From contig CAJNDS010001513.1 in NCBI GenBank assembly GCA_905221605.1, positions 124,001-188,000 on the forward strand: DNA of 64,000 nt, read 5' to 3'. The stretch comes from Symbiodinium natans (Eukaryota > Sar > Dinophyceae > Suessiales > Symbiodiniaceae). Below, one piece after another: positions 41,605 to 52,656 of this stretch. The position numbers and the translations under genes were made by a program. Under the pieces are notes generated by a model, which did no database searches, was not told the DNA's origin, and worked only from the letters and a program-made list of their open reading frames with translations. The stretch's first letter is position 1. Every line of letters starts with the position of its first letter.

Positions 41605-41735
41605 TGTCCTCAGTCCTATATGGGGGTATCCGAAATTTTAGGGGTACCTTATTGGGTCCTCCTTGTAAGGGAATCCTACTATTTCGGGGTGAATATTATA
41701 GGGGTCCCTTATTTTCGTTGACCCCCCATTTGATG
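41605..41735. mobile_element. Introner-like element, family G
   Basis: TATATGGGGGTATCCGAAAT, AGGGGTACCTTATTGGGTCC, GGGAATCCTACTATTTCGGG and AGGGGTCCCTTATTTTCG occur in this order. The same order recurs at 7.11, 47.11, 47.32 and 54.55 kb. Confidence 0.6.
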
Positions 41736-41990
41736 GTAATGTTCTTTGTTGTTCGTGCGTGTCTGATGCTGCCGCACGTGTGGTCCTTGAAGTGTCGTGG
41801 GTGTCTCGTTTTTTTGGGTGTCCCCGTAGGCTCGCACTGTTTTGGGTTTAAGCTGGCATAAAAAATATATACTAGGCCTATACCTTTTTACATGGCACAT
41901 ACATATATAAATCTATTTTTAGATCAAATTTCCAGCCTCCTGCCCCCCCCCCCCCCCCCTTCCCAATGCATGCAAGGTCTGGGAGTACTA

Positions 41991-42110
41991 GGTTGGCCTT
42001 TAAAGCCTCTGGAAAATATCTATATATAGGGTCCCTTAACAACCCAAATAAGGAAAATCAAAATGTTCCAAAAACCAACCTGGAGTAGTTAAATCCTGCT
42101 CCCTTCTGTG
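41991..42110. mobile_element. Introner-like element, family C relative
   Basis: CTAGGTTGGCCTTTAAAGCC at the left, GGGTCCCTTAACAACCCAAA in the middle and CCAAAAACCAACCTGGAGTAG at the right. It is closely similar to rhodopsin intron 6 (24.91-25.07 kb). Confidence 0.65.
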
Positions 42111-42267
42111 GAAAACAAGCTCAGGGCTCCCAAATCATGAGACCGAACCGATGGAGCGTGCACAAAACTGCAAAACCACAAGTACACCGTAAGCTTAGTT
42201 TGAGGTTTAGGGTTTAGGGTTTCTATTCAGAGAAATAAACTCTATGTGAGTTCACCCCCCCCCCCGA

Positions 42268-42385
42268 ACAAAAACATATGGCCTGGGAAGTACCTCGGAC
42301 CAGTATTCGACGTAGAGTCCGGCGATGGAGCAGGCAACCCAGCTCACGAAGTAGTCGGATCTCAAGGGCAGGGACCTGAGCCAAT
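42268..42385 (-). CDS. Possible exon with hydrophobic segment
   Basis: The minus strand encodes LRSDYFVSWVACSIAGLYVE then YWSEVLPR, which resembles a membrane helix with flanking charges. The plus strand is also open (WPGKYLGPVFDVESGDGAGN), so strand choice is uncertain. It is bracketed by C9 and TTTAGGG-like sequence. Confidence 0.3.
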
Positions 42386-42399
42386 CACTTCAGTTCTGA

Positions 42400-44140
42400 T
42401 AGGTCTTATAGGGTTTAAGGTGTTAGGGTACTAGGATATATGGGTATTCTAGGGTCTTAGGCTCTGAGGGCGTAATGGAGTAAGATCTGAGAGGTTTGAA
42501 GGTTTTTTGGGCTGGTAGAAGTTTCGGCTATTAGGGCTTAGGGCGGTCGAAGAGGCTTAGTAGGGGTTTAGGAGTTTAGGAGTTTAGGGGTTTAGGGGTT
42601 TAGGGTTGCGGTCAGGGGTTAGTTCAGGTTTGGGCACAGGTTGCAGAGGGATTCTAGGCTACATTAGAGCAGCCTAGGGGCAAGCATGCAACGTGGAACC
42701 AGGCAAGGTGGCAGGCCCCCACCACCAGCCACAAACAGATCCAGGGTGCCTCGAGACTGGGGAGTTCAAGGGGGGTTTAAGGTTCAGGGTTAGGGTGTAG
42801 GGGCGTTTATAGGCTTAAGGGAGGGGGGTTCAAGGGGGGGTTTAAGGTTCAGGGTTAGGGTGTAGGGGCGTTTATAGGCTTAAGGGACGGGGGGGTTCAA
42901 GGGGGGGTGTGTAACCCAACGTTCCCTGATGCTCCCAGAACCCTGCCTATACCTACAAAAGCCTCGCCCTATAACCTGGTAGGCTTTGCGGCTTCGGATT
43001 CGCAAGGCACCCGAAACCCTATAGTGCCCAGATTGCCGAGAAAATGACAATGGGCCTTTCAAAAGGCCTAACTCCAGACGCCCGTTAGGTTCAAAGACTC
43101 TTTCGGTTTCGGGCTTCGGGCGTCGGGGCGTAAAAGGGAGACTTCGCATTCCATGAACCTCGGCCTACGCTTGGAGAACAATTTGGGAAGGCTGCACAGC
43201 GCCTGTCAGAGCCCGATAGACCTGAAATGATGTGGGCTGCCCCGAAGCCATAAGAACTTGGACCTTCTGACGATCATCCGGCAACTACTTGTGGGGTCCT
43301 TACTGCCGAGGTTGGGGCAACCAACCCACTGCTCAAAAAGACAAGCCTCAGGAAACCTTACAAGACCCGAAGCATCCCCCAAATTTATCGGGCACCCCAG
43401 ACACTCGATCCCCTGCCCTAAACCCTGAACCCTGAACGCTGAACCCTGAGCCCTAAACCCTAAACCCTAAACCCTGAACCCAAAACCCTGAACCCTAAAC
43501 CTTAAACCCCAAGCCACCCATGTAGAGAGGCGCAGCAGGCCCCGGAGCGCGAGCAGCGCCGCGGGCGCGGCCACTGCGCCGGCGTTCAGGCGCCGGGCGC
43601 CCCCGAACCAGGGGATCCGGCAGCGATCGGAAGCGGTCAAGAATACCTTTCCGGATATGCTATTACAAAATATGGCTATTATGAATATGATCATGATTAT
43701 TTGTATTATGATTATGATGCTAATGTTAGTATGATTATCATTCTAATAGTATGATTATTATTATTGTTCTTCTTCTTACTGTTATTTTGCATTGTGCACT
43801 TTATGTTCTTAGGTCACTAGTTGCTTTAAGTTGCGAAAAGCATATAGCATTATGTTGCTGTTACAAAAGAGTATGGAATTATGTTATTGACGGGAGCGTT
43901 GCAGGGCTTACAGGGCTCGAGGGTTTATGAACTGAAAAGTCTTCTTGTGGTTGTAGGCTCGACGGCTCAGAAAAAAGTTCAAGAGATGCAAAGACTTACC
44001 ACCCAACTCTAAACCTTAAATCCTAAACCCTAAACCCTAACCCTAAAGAACCCTAAACCCTAAATCCTAAACCCTAAATCCTAAACCCTAAACCCTAACC
44101 CTAAATAAACCTAAACCCAAAATCCTAAACCACAGTGTGC
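42400..44140. other. Degenerate telomeric sequence, short duplication, no certain gene
   Basis: 42400-42620 is strongly degenerate TTTAGGG/TTAGGGT. GGGGGGGTTTAAGGTTCAGG with GTGTAGGGGCGTTTATAGGC is duplicated at 42770 and 42835. 42880-43150 has a minus frame of 89 codons without motifs. 43400-43510 and 44000-44125 are degenerate CCCTAAA. 43660-43770 is rich in ATGATTAT. Confidence 0.4.
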
Positions 44141-44151
44141 TGCCCAAGGCG

Positions 44152-44216
44152 CGCGCAGCAGCCGCTCCCGCGGAGGAGTCTTTGAGGCCGGCCCGCTGCA
44201 GCAGGAATTCCTTTGG
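44152..44216 (-). CDS. Possible exon
   Basis: The minus strand encodes KEFLLQRAGLKDSSAGAAAA then RALG between telomeric blocks. The plus strand is also open but less protein-like. Unrecognised. Confidence 0.28.
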
Positions 44217-44299
44217 GCTGTAGGGTTTAGGGTTTAGGGTTTAGGGTTTAGGGTTTAGGGTTCAGGGCGCAGGGTTTAATGTTGAGATGTGCCCGCCTA

Positions 44300-44372
44300 A
44301 AGCTAAGAGTCCTATAAAGGGGGGGGGCGTACTAGAATCCCTATTGAGGACTGGTAGTATAAGGGGGAATAT
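44300..44372. mobile_element. Introner-like element, family B, partial
   Basis: CCTATAAAGGGGGGGGGCGT, AGAATCCCTATTGAGGACTG and GTATAAGGGGGAATATCCC match the right half of family B. The left inverted end is not obvious. Confidence 0.5.
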
Positions 44373-45104
44373 CCCAAGTTTAAGGTTTTGGGTTTAGGCT
44401 TTAGGTTCAGGGGTTCTAGCGGGTTTAGGGTTTCAGGGCTTAAGGGCAGGGATGTTCGGGTGTTCAGGTTTGGGTAGAAGGGATAGAAGAGGGATAGGTT
44501 GTCCCCTCTTCTACCCAAGAGGTACTCGCAGTAAGAGTATCACCCCGATTGCATGCAGCCCCAGCTGACGGCTGCGACTCTCGAATTCTTGGGTTTAGGG
44601 TTTAAGGTTTAGGGTTTAGGGTTTCGGGTTTAGGGTTAAGTTTTAGCACCCCTGGACATCCTCGGCAACCACTAGAAAGCAAGTCTACTCCCTCAAGCGA
44701 CGTCATGAACACAAAGGCACAAACGCCCTTGCGACCTGGTGTAGCCCGGCTTTAAGAGCAAAAACTTGAAACCCTATAAACCCGAAGGACAAGGTGCAGG
44801 TAATCGTCCACAAGCTTGTCGAGGTCTGTGCACTCGCAGAAGCACTGCAGAACCTCGTAGTCGAGTATTTTCTTTCTTTTTAGGGGAGCTGGTGGGTAGA
44901 ATCAGGTGGAACTCACAGGCAAAAGTATACAGTCCTGCAAATGGAGGACGACTTTGGACAAGGCTACGTTCCAAGAAATACACGAGAAGACGCTGCCATG
45001 ATTCTTCCAATGGTGACAGTGTGTCCAGTTGCAGGATGCGACCAGCAACAACAGCATATTACATGACAAGCACATCTAAATGCTGGTACAGTGGAAGGTA
45101 CCCA

Positions 45105-45330
45105 TCATCGCAAGCAGTGCTAGCAAGGACCGTCGAAAAGCAATGCAAACGACGCCCACCGGAAAAAAAAAGACATAACAATACGTATACAAGCAGTAAA
45201 AGCAAACAGAGTAATTATAGTAAATAGCAAGGACCGTCGAAAGCAATGCAACAGATGCCCACAGAAAAAAACGAACATAACAATACATATACAAGCAATA
45301 AACGAAAACAGAGTACTTAAAACAATCTAG
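45105..45330. repeat. Two tandem copies of a ~106-bp unit
   Basis: TAGCAAGGACCGTCGAAA and CATAACAATAC(G/A)TATACAAGCA occur twice, starting near 45120 and 45226, about 85-90 percent alike. The unit is A-rich with AGACATAACAATACG-type sequence. Confidence 0.85.
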
Positions 45331-45467
45331 CAAATACCGGTTTTGCTGGCAACCCCTGGCAACTCCAAAGCCCCAGGAACTTCATGAGTAAAAGGAACGT
45401 GGCGGATCTCGCCGTCCCCTTCACGCTCATACTCGCAGCAGTCAACTTCCGACTCGTCTTCACCCAT
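45327..45467 (-). CDS. Small acidic ORF or last exon, 46 residues
   Basis: ATG to TAG on the minus strand. It encodes MGEDESEVDCCEYEREGDGE, then IRHVPFTHEVPGALELPGVA and SKTGIC. The first 20 residues are strongly acidic with a Cys-Cys pair. The frame differs from the longer overlapping frame with the same span, which is basic and less regular. A family-D introner-like element lies just upstream, so this may be the last exon of a longer gene. Unrecognised. Confidence 0.35.
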   Translation of the reverse strand: MGEDESEVDCCEYEREGDGEIRHVPFTHEVPGALELPGVASKTGIC

Positions 45468-45522
45468 TGTAGGGCCGCAATTCTATGTCTGCCCAATGTC
45501 CGCAAAGACATGAACAGTTGCT

Positions 45523-45632
45523 ATTATTTGCTTGAGAACCCCCAAAAAATAAAATGAATAATCCTATTTTACCCTTACAAGGAAGAATATGTTTTATTTT
45601 TTGGGGGTTCTTAAGCAATTGGTAGGTTGGTG
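45523..45632 (-). mobile_element. Introner-like element, family D
   Basis: GCTATTATTTGCTTGAGAACCCCC and GGGGGTTCTTAAGCAATTGGTAGG are inverted ends of about 20 bp around an AT-rich centre. On the minus strand the upstream flank (about 45830-45640) encodes PSPSELSTPADTQASRNPSS and FESHTACTKHQPTN, a possible exon. Confidence 0.72.
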
Positions 45633-46184
45633 TTTAGTACAAGCTGTATGACTCTCAAACAATCCTCCACACACCAAGAGGTTATGATGCAAGATTGGTT
45701 TAAAGAAGCTGCTCGGATTTCTTGAGGCTTGAGTGTCGGCTGGCGTGGACAGCTCGCTCGGCGACGGCACTTGCTTAGGCATATTGTTTTGAGGTGAACA
45801 CGAGGTGAAGCGATGTCGCAGGAGGCCCCCTGTCACCAAATCACACTTTTTCGCGTTGAAACTTGGAGGCGAACTCAGCTTCAGCTGAAGAGGTCTGGTG
45901 AACCGACACTAGGCAAGATTGGCCCGGACGCAGGATCGACGATGAAAGGTGAAACCGAAGAGCACGTTGCAACACTCTGATGCAAGGCTCTGCACCTTCA
46001 GAAACTCCTCAAGACCAGCCCCCTGGAGGGTTTGACCCTGGCTGCGATATACGGCTTGGGGCTCAGGTAATTACAGGGTACGATGGTGCTTGGCATTTAG
46101 GGCTGGATTTTGATCCTTAAACCCTAAACCTTACATCCTAAACCCTAAACCCTAAACCCTAAACCCTAAACCCTAAACCCTAAA

Positions 46185-46330
46185 CCGCAGATGCTTTTCT
46201 CACGGGGCTGCTCTTGAAGCTAAAACTGGTGCACATTCAAAGGTACTCCCGGGTGAGAAGCGGGAGCTAGAACTCAAGGGCCCCCGGCACCCTGTATCTC
46301 CTGTTAGGAGACCCCCCCAAAGAAAAACTA
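46185..46330 (+). CDS. Possible exon, basic
   Basis: After CCGCAG at the end of a CCCTAAA block the plus strand encodes HGAALEAKTGAHSKVLPGEK then RELELKGPRHPVSPVRRPPQ and RKTR. A single clean frame of about 45 codons ends at the next telomeric block. Unrecognised. Confidence 0.35.
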
Positions 46331-46639
46331 GGGTTTGGGGTTTAGGGTTTAGGGATGTTTAGGGCTTAGGGTACCTGAATCCAAACTGTTCGTGGGGGGG
46401 GGGGGGGGAGGCGTGGTTTTAGGAGGTTGCGGGGAGCCAAGAAACTCTGGTTCACGCTGCATGCCCAACTACTGGAAGCTCACGAGATTCGCCGCTTAAT
46501 GGAAGATCTCCTGGCACCAAGAGTAGCTGAACTTATTAGGGTGCATGTTTGAACCCTAGAAGCTGAACCCGAACCTCCCTATGCCCTACAGTCTGTTCTT
46601 TTTCCGCCCTAAGCTCCATCAGCCCCAAAAATTGCAAAC

Positions 46640-47110
46640 CTCTAGCCCTAAACCCTAAATCCTAAACCCTAAATCCTAAACCCTAAACCCTAGATCCTAA
46701 ACGGGGTGGCTGAATCAAAGGCTCAGGCAGGTCGGCCTTCAGAGTCTTTTTCCCAGGAGGCACTTGCCCTTTTGGGGCTGAGGGATGCTCAGAGTTCAGG
46801 GTTTCGGGTTTCGGGCTTGGGGTTTAGGGTTTAGGGTTTAGGGTTTAGGGTTTGGGGTTTGGGGTTTAGGGTTTAGGGCATAGGGATGTTTAGGGCTTTG
46901 GGATGTTTAGGGTTCAGGGTTTCGGGTTTAGGGTTTAGGGCTTGGGGTTTAGGGTTTAGGGTTTAGGGCTTAGGACCCTGAACTCTAAGCCTTAAGCCCC
47001 AAAAGTGTTGAACCAGAACTCGATGTCCAGCAGCAGGAGGAAGATTGAACCTTACGAAGGTTTCGGGTTTAGGGTCTAGGGTTTGGGTTAAGGGTTAAGG
47101 GTTTAGGGGT
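46640..47110. repeat. Telomeric blocks with TTTGGGG variants
   Basis: CCCTAAA-type at 46645-46705, TTTAGGG/TTTGGGG at 46810-46970 and 47060-47110. Direct duplication of GATGTTTAGGGCTTTGGG-like segments near 46885 and 46905. No gene seen. Confidence 0.7.
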
Positions 47111-47425
47111 ACCTTTGGTGCCTTATTGGGGTCCTATTACACGGGCATGCTATTATTTGGGGGTCCATATTTCGGGTCCCTATTTTCGTGAACTCACATA
47201 TTCCGTAAACCCAGCAAACCCCTCAAGCCTTTCTCTCGCGCTCGAGTTGCTTGTGGGGTTGAGGTTGGGTTGGGTTCAGGGTGTGGGCTTGAGGTGACCT
47301 TTTTGCGCGGAGAAAGGGCTCATATGGGGGTTTCCGAGATAGGGGTACCTGATCGTGGTACTTATTATGAGGGAATCCTACTATTTGGGGATCTATATTG
47401 GGGGTCCCCTCGGATCGCTTGGTAG
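47108..47425. mobile_element. Two adjacent family-G introner-like copies
   Basis: AGGGGTACCTTTGGTGCC through GGGTCCCTATTTTCGTGAAC (47108-47200) and CATATGGGGGTTTCCGAGAT through GGGGGTCCCCTCGG (47321-47421). The same order of motifs is found at 41.6 and 54.55 kb. The 120-nt island between them could be an exon. Confidence 0.6.
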
Positions 47426-47482
47426 TTTTTGGTGCCCGTCCTCGCCGAAGGAGGGCTGGGCTAAATCCACTCGGCCTGGCTT

Positions 47483-47653
47483 CTAGGATGGCCCCTGAAA
47501 ACCCAAAAAGGGGTTATTTAGGGCTGATTTGGGCGCTAGGTATGTAGGTGACTATACAAGGTATATAAGGTGATATAAACCCTCAGAGAAATATTCCTGA
47601 ATAGGATCCTTTTCAACCCAGTAAGAGAAAATGACCCCAAGGGCCTGCCTAGT
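47483..47653 (-). mobile_element. Introner-like element, family C
   Basis: CTAGGATGGCCCCTGAAAAC at the left is the inverse of GGGCCTGCCTAG at the right. AGGATCCTTTTCAACCCAGT and GAAAATGACCCCAAGGGCC match rhodopsin intron 4. On the minus strand it starts with GC directly after CTAG. Confidence 0.75.
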
Positions 47654-47874
47654 TTTTCTTCTGCACACCAAACCCCTAACCCTAAGCCGTAGACTTCCGC
47701 TGATATGAATGTGAAGAGTTTGTTGCTGCAGACCAAACACATGGATTGTTGAAATGCGCGCGTGTTGCAACAATTTGGGCACTTTTTGCGGAAAATTGCA
47801 TGCGTGTTGCGCTTTCGTTCGTTAAGCTGCTCCGCCCATGCAACCAAAAAACCCTGCGTTTCGTGAACAAGCAT
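47654..47874 (-). CDS. Possible exon with CxxC...CxxC zinc-ribbon-like motif
   Basis: A minus-strand frame from ATG at 47874 runs without a break to the GC donor-like start of the family-C element. It encodes MLVHETQGFLVAWAEQLNER, then a basic stretch, KKCPNCCNTRAFQQSMCLVC and SNKLFTFISAEVYGLGLGVW. CPNC and CLVC, 14 residues apart, could bind zinc. No established family is recognised. The adjoining introner-like element in the right orientation supports an exon. Confidence 0.42.
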
Positions 47875-47879
47875 TCGTG

Positions 47880-48560
47880 ATGTTATCGTGCTTGATGTTG
47901 ATTGCTTCTCGTGCGAAAACCACCAACTAGTGGGTCAAACGGAAATTTCCATGCGGTTGGATGTTAAAAGTAAGCCCTGAATCCCTATATAAGCCCGAAA
48001 CCCCAAATATGGTTTGTTCTGGATTCGAGCGCCGCTGCTGTTGCTAGAATTCCTCCTGCCCTTCGCCCTTTTGCTCGTAGGCCTAAGCCCAGTAAGCGCT
48101 AACCCATGAACCCCGAACTTGAACTTGAACCCCTGCAAAGCAGAGCAGCTGACACTGTTTTTGAGAGCAGCGCAACTAGGTTCAGGGTTTAGGGTTCAGG
48201 CTTTTCAGGGTACATGCAGCTGTCAGTTGAAGCGCAACATGATGTCCACAATGCACCGGTTGACTGTGCCTCCATGTGTCGACAGTGAGCGCGGCGACAG
48301 TGAGTCCTGCACGCGACAGGAGCTGCGAAACGTGACCGTGGCCGGTGTCGGCTTCAGCAGTTCTCTTTAAGTCTTGCTAGCTGTAAATCTGGAACATGGG
48401 AGCACAAACGCAACGCGATCATGACACCAAAGCAATGCGTCAGCAGTTCGTGCTTCGAGTTTGGTCACACTGCCTCGTCGCAGCTTCCGGCAGAATGCTG
48501 CCAGGATTCAGGCGTCGCCTTGCACGAAGACAGCAGATCTCAATGCGCCCAAATCAGGAG
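47880..48560. other. Unique sequence upstream of the tandem array, no gene recognised
   Basis: Plus frames of 70-83 codons at 48119-48608 have no motifs. Few telomeric repeats. Confidence 0.3.
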
Positions 48561-49125
48561 CAACGGCAGCTGAGTCTGGGGCTTTGGGACTTTAGGGTCT
48601 ATCTATAACAATTAACCTGTTGTGGGAATTTCAACTAACTTGAAACCTGAAAGGCCGGCAGAATTTTCCTGAAGAGCTCAGGCTCGTGTGACAGATCTGA
48701 CAACGCTGGAGTAATAATGCTCAAAAGCGTTCCTTCTAGGAAGGCTTCTACTTGGTGACACTGCGGCACTGTTAGCGGGAAGCTTTGCCCTCGCTTCAGT
48801 TCGTCTCACCAGTGGCCACGTTCGCGCGTCGCGGAGAGCTGGTGCAGTCTGGTGCCTCACAGCTCCGAAAAGGCTCGAGCACTCGAATCCGCTTCTGTCT
48901 AAGACACCTCCCCCGAAACCCTATGCACCCTAAACCCTATAAACCCGAGTCCCTAAACCCTAAACCCTGAACCCTATCACCCCTAAACCCCAAATTGCAG
49001 CTCAGGCACGGCGTCATCTTTGTGCCAGCCACCTGGTCACCGATATGTCTTTATTGTCTGTGCGTGGATTTGCTGTCAACTGAGCTGGTGGCTTTTGCCA
49101 ACTCGCACATGCAGGTCCCCCGCCT

Positions 49126-49860
49126 CTACGTGCGCTTGCGTCCTTTTTTGGACTTGGATGCTTTGGGACGGTTGCCCAACAAATGCGGGAGGCTCTGAGG
49201 GGCCGAGGAAGACGATGGTTCCTCTTGTGACTGTTCTGGATGGCAGGGGCTTGCCGGTACTGGTACCTCTGAAATGTCGGCCCAAGAGGGGTGTGGAGGT
49301 TTTGGGGGCGCCATGGCCGGGGAGTCGAGAATGGGTCCAGGCAGCTTGGGGGCGGCTGCGGGAGGCGGTGGGGGGTTCATGAATACGGCAGGTACTGGTG
49401 CGGGAGGTGGAGGGGCGTTCAGGAAGACAGGTGCTGGTGCTGGTGGTGCCTGAAAGCAGGGGACTTGAATTTGGAACTGTGGTGGAACTGGTGGTTGCCA
49501 CGGTTGCCACGGGACCGGCTGGTAGCTCAAGCCTGGGCTGACTGCGAAGCAGTTCATCACGAAGAATTGTTGAGGTGGCGGTGGCCAGCAGAACTGGTTC
49601 TGCATTGGAGGTTGTGGGGTGAATTGCTGCTGTGGTGGTGGTGGTGGTGGCCAGTAGCACTGATGCTGCGTGGCTGGGGCTGGGGTACATTGGAGGGGTA
49701 GGGGTCCAGGTGGCCACGGCGCCAGCGGATGCGCAAAGTTCGCCCACCATTCGGGTGGGGGTGCCAAGCCGCCCCGATACTGTGGGCCATACACAGCCTG
49801 CTCCCCGACAAAGGCCGGGGGCAGCTGCACGACCGTCACCGATGCATCTGCGGTATCCAT
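49126..49860 (-). CDS. Proline-rich protein, array copy 1, 244 residues
   Basis: Intronless frame starting MDTADASVTVVQLPPAFVGE. The middle is dominated by PPPP runs with Gln, Trp and Phe (QCYWPPPPPPQQQFTPQPP, QPWQPPVPPQFQIQV). Then follow HPSWADISEVPVPAS, a Ser/Glu-rich part and a basic tail KASKSKKGRKRT that could be a nuclear localisation signal. No enzyme domain or signal peptide is seen; proline-rich tracts suggest a scaffold or RNA/protein-binding role. The ATG lies 28 nt after TAATCAG, a possible spliced-leader acceptor. Relative to the others this copy has one extra residue net, all indels being multiples of three (PLPLQ against PLQ, six against eight prolines). A 265-codon frame on the same strand in another phase covers it fully. 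Confidence 0.72.
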   Translation of the reverse strand: MDTADASVTVVQLPPAFVGEQAVYGPQYRGGLAPPPEWWANFAHPLAPWPPGPLPLQCTPAPATQHQCYWPPPPPPQQQFTPQPPMQNQFCWPPPPQQFFVMNCFAVSPGLSYQPVPWQPWQPPVPPQFQIQVPCFQAPPAPAPVFLNAPPPPAPVPAVFMNPPPPPAAAPKLPGPILDSPAMAPPKPPHPSWADISEVPVPASPCHPEQSQEEPSSSSAPQSLPHLLGNRPKASKSKKGRKRT

Positions 49861-50526
49861 GGTTAACGTTCACCGAGGTTGCAGCTGATTATGAGCCGAT
49901 GTGTGGGCTGCATACAAACAGCACTTCTCACGCACATTGGCGTATATGGGTGCAGCAATGGCAGCTGAGTTTGGGGTTTAGGGCCGGTTTAGGATCCATT
50001 ATGTATATTTACGGGTTGTGGGCTTCACAACTATCTGGAATCTTGAAAGGCTGGCAGAATTTTCCTGAAGAGCTCACGCTCGGGTGACAGAACTTTCTGA
50101 CTACGCTCAAGCTCACCTTGAGTGCTAAGTTTCGAGTAGTGCTCGCAAGCGTTCCTTCTAGGAAGGCTTATACTTGGTGACACTGTGGCACCGTTAGCGG
50201 GAAGCTTTGCCCTCGCTTCAGTTGGTCTCACCAGAGGCCGCGTTCGCGGTCGCAGAGAGCTGGTGCAGTCTGGTGCCTCACAGCTCCGAAAAGGGGAGAG
50301 GAGACAAGGGCTCGAAGAACTCGAATCCGCTTCTAAGACATCTCCCACGAAACCCTATAAACCCGAAACCCTAAACACTATAATTCCTAAACCCTAACCT
50401 GAGCCCTAAACTTAACCCTAAACCCCGAACCCCAAATTGCAGCTCAAGCACGGCATGTCTTTGCATGGATTTACTCACAACTGAGCTGGTGGCTTTTGCC
50501 AACGCGCACATGCAGGTCCCCCGCCT

Positions 50527-51258
50527 CTACGTGCGCTTGCGTCCTTTTTTGGACTTGGATGCTTTGGGACGGTTGCCCAACAAATGCGGGAGGCTCTGAG
50601 GGGCCGAGGAAGACGATGGTTCCTCTTGTGACTGTTCTGGATGGCAGGGGCTTGCCGGTACTGGTACCTCTGAAATGTCGGCCCAAGAGGGGTGTGGAGG
50701 TTTTGGGGGCGCCATGGCCGGGGAGTCGAGAATGGGTCCAGGCAGCTTGGGGGCGGCTGCGGGAGGCGGTGGGGGGTTCATGAATATGGCAGGTACTGGT
50801 GCGGGAGGTGGAGGGGCGTTCATGAAGACAGGTGGTGGTGCTGGTGGTGCCTGAAAGCAGGGGACTTGAATTTGGAACTGTGGTGGAACTGGTGGTTGCC
50901 ACGGTTGCCACGGGACCGGCTGGTAGCTCAAGCCTGGGCTGACTGCGAAGCAGTTCATCACGAAGCATTGTTGAGGTGGCGGTGGCCAGCAGAACTGGCC
51001 CTGCATTGGAGGTTGTGGGGTGAATTGCTGCGGTGGCGGTGGTGGTGGTGGTGGCCAGTAGCACTGATGCTGCATGGCTGGGGCTGGGGTACATTGGAGG
51101 GGTCCAGGCGGCCACAGCGCCAGCGGATGCGCAAAGTTCGCCCACCATTCGGGTGGGGGTGCCAAGCCGCCCCGATACTGTGGGCCATACACAGCCTGCT
51201 CCCCGACAAAGGCCGGGGGCAGCTGCACGACCGTCACCGATGCATCTGCGGTATCCAT
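50527..51258 (-). CDS. Proline-rich protein, array copy 2, 243 residues
   Basis: Same architecture as its neighbours. It differs from copy 3 by only a few residues (for example PLALWPPG against PLAPWPPG and QQCFVMN against QQFFVMN). The reading frame is intact from ATG to stop. Its spacer and leader match the flanking units, so it is probably transcribed as part of a head-to-tail array and resolved by trans-splicing, as in other dinoflagellate arrays. Confidence 0.72.
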   Translation of the reverse strand: MDTADASVTVVQLPPAFVGEQAVYGPQYRGGLAPPPEWWANFAHPLALWPPGPLQCTPAPAMQHQCYWPPPPPPPPQQFTPQPPMQGQFCWPPPPQQCFVMNCFAVSPGLSYQPVPWQPWQPPVPPQFQIQVPCFQAPPAPPPVFMNAPPPPAPVPAIFMNPPPPPAAAPKLPGPILDSPAMAPPKPPHPSWADISEVPVPASPCHPEQSQEEPSSSSAPQSLPHLLGNRPKASKSKKGRKRT

Positions 51259-51924
51259 GGTTAACGTTCACCGAGGTTGCAGCTGATTATGAGCCGATGT
51301 GTGGGCTGCATACAAACAGCACTTCTCACGCACATTGGCGTATATGGGTGCAGCAATGGCAGCTGAGTTTGGGGTTTAGGGCCGGTTTAGGATCCATTAT
51401 GTATATTTACGGGTTGTGGGCTTCACAACTATCTGGAATCTTGAAAGGCTGGCAGAATTTTCCTGAAGAGCTCACGCTCGGGTGACAGAACTTTCTGACT
51501 ACGCTCAAGCTCACCTTGAGTGCTAAGTTTCGAGTAGTGCTCGCAAGCGTTCCTTCTAGGAAGGCTTATACTTGGTGACACTGTGGCACCGTTAGCGGGA
51601 AGCTTTGCCCTCGCTTCAGTTGGTCTCACCAGAGGCCGCGTTCGCGGTCGCAGAGAGCTGGTGCAGTCTGGTGCCTCACAGCTCCGAAAAGGGGAGAGGA
51701 GACAAGGGCTCGAAGAACTCGAATCCGCTTCTAAGACATCTCCCACGAAACCCTATAAACCCGAAACCCTAAACACTATAATTCCTAAACCCTAACCTGA
51801 GCCCTAAACTTAACCCTAAACCCCGAACCCCAAATTGCAGCTCAAGCACGGCATGTATTTGCATGGATTTACTCACAACTGAGCTGGTGGCTTTTGCCAA
51901 CGCGCACATGCAGGTCCCCCGCCT

Positions 51925-52656
51925 CTACGTGCGCTTGCGTCCTTTTTTGGACTTGGATGCTTTGGGACGGTTGCCCAACAAATGCGGGAGGCTCTGAGGG
52001 GCCGAGGAAGACGATGGTTCCTCTTGTGACTGTTCTGGATGGCAGGGGCTTGCCGGTACTGGTACCTCTGAAATGTCGGCCCAAGAGGGGTGTGGAGGTT
52101 TTGGGGGCGCCATGGCCGGGGAGTCGAGAATGGGTCCAGGCAGCTTGGGGGCGGCTGCGGGAGGCGGTGGGGGGTTCATGAATATGGCAGGTACTGGTGC
52201 GGGAGGTGGAGGGGCGTTCATGAAGACAGGTGGTGGTGCTGGTGGTGCCTGAAAGCAGGGGACTTGAATTTGGAACTGTGGTGGAACTGGTGGTTGCCAC
52301 GGTTGCCACGGGACCGGCTGGTAGCTCAAGCCTGGGCTGACTGCGAAGCAGTTCATCACGAAGAATTGTTGAGGTGGCGGTGGCCAGCAGAACTGGCCCT
52401 GCATTGGAGGTTGTGGGGTGAATTGCTGCGGTGGCGGTGGTGGTGGTGGTGGCCAGTAGCACTGATGCTGCATGGCTGGGGCTGGGGTACATTGGAGGGG
52501 TCCAGGTGGCCACGGCGCCAGCGGATGCGCAAAGTTCGCCCACCATTCGGGTGGGGGTGCCAAGCCGCCCCGATACTGTGGGCCATACACAGCCTGCTCC
52601 CCGACAAAGGCCGGGGGCAGCTGCACGACCGTCACCGATGCATCTGCGGTATCCAT
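51925..52656 (-). CDS. Proline-rich protein, array copy 3, 243 residues
   Basis: First unit in transcription direction. The start context changes to GCCATGG where the others have ACCATGG, and the leader diverges beyond about 52730, where the array ends. The protein frame is intact and near-identical to copy 2. Upstream unique sequence (52735-52920) may hold the promoter. Confidence 0.72.
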   Translation of the reverse strand: MDTADASVTVVQLPPAFVGEQAVYGPQYRGGLAPPPEWWANFAHPLAPWPPGPLQCTPAPAMQHQCYWPPPPPPPPQQFTPQPPMQGQFCWPPPPQQFFVMNCFAVSPGLSYQPVPWQPWQPPVPPQFQIQVPCFQAPPAPPPVFMNAPPPPAPVPAIFMNPPPPPAAAPKLPGPILDSPAMAPPKPPHPSWADISEVPVPASPCHPEQSQEEPSSSSAPQSLPHLLGNRPKASKSKKGRKRT

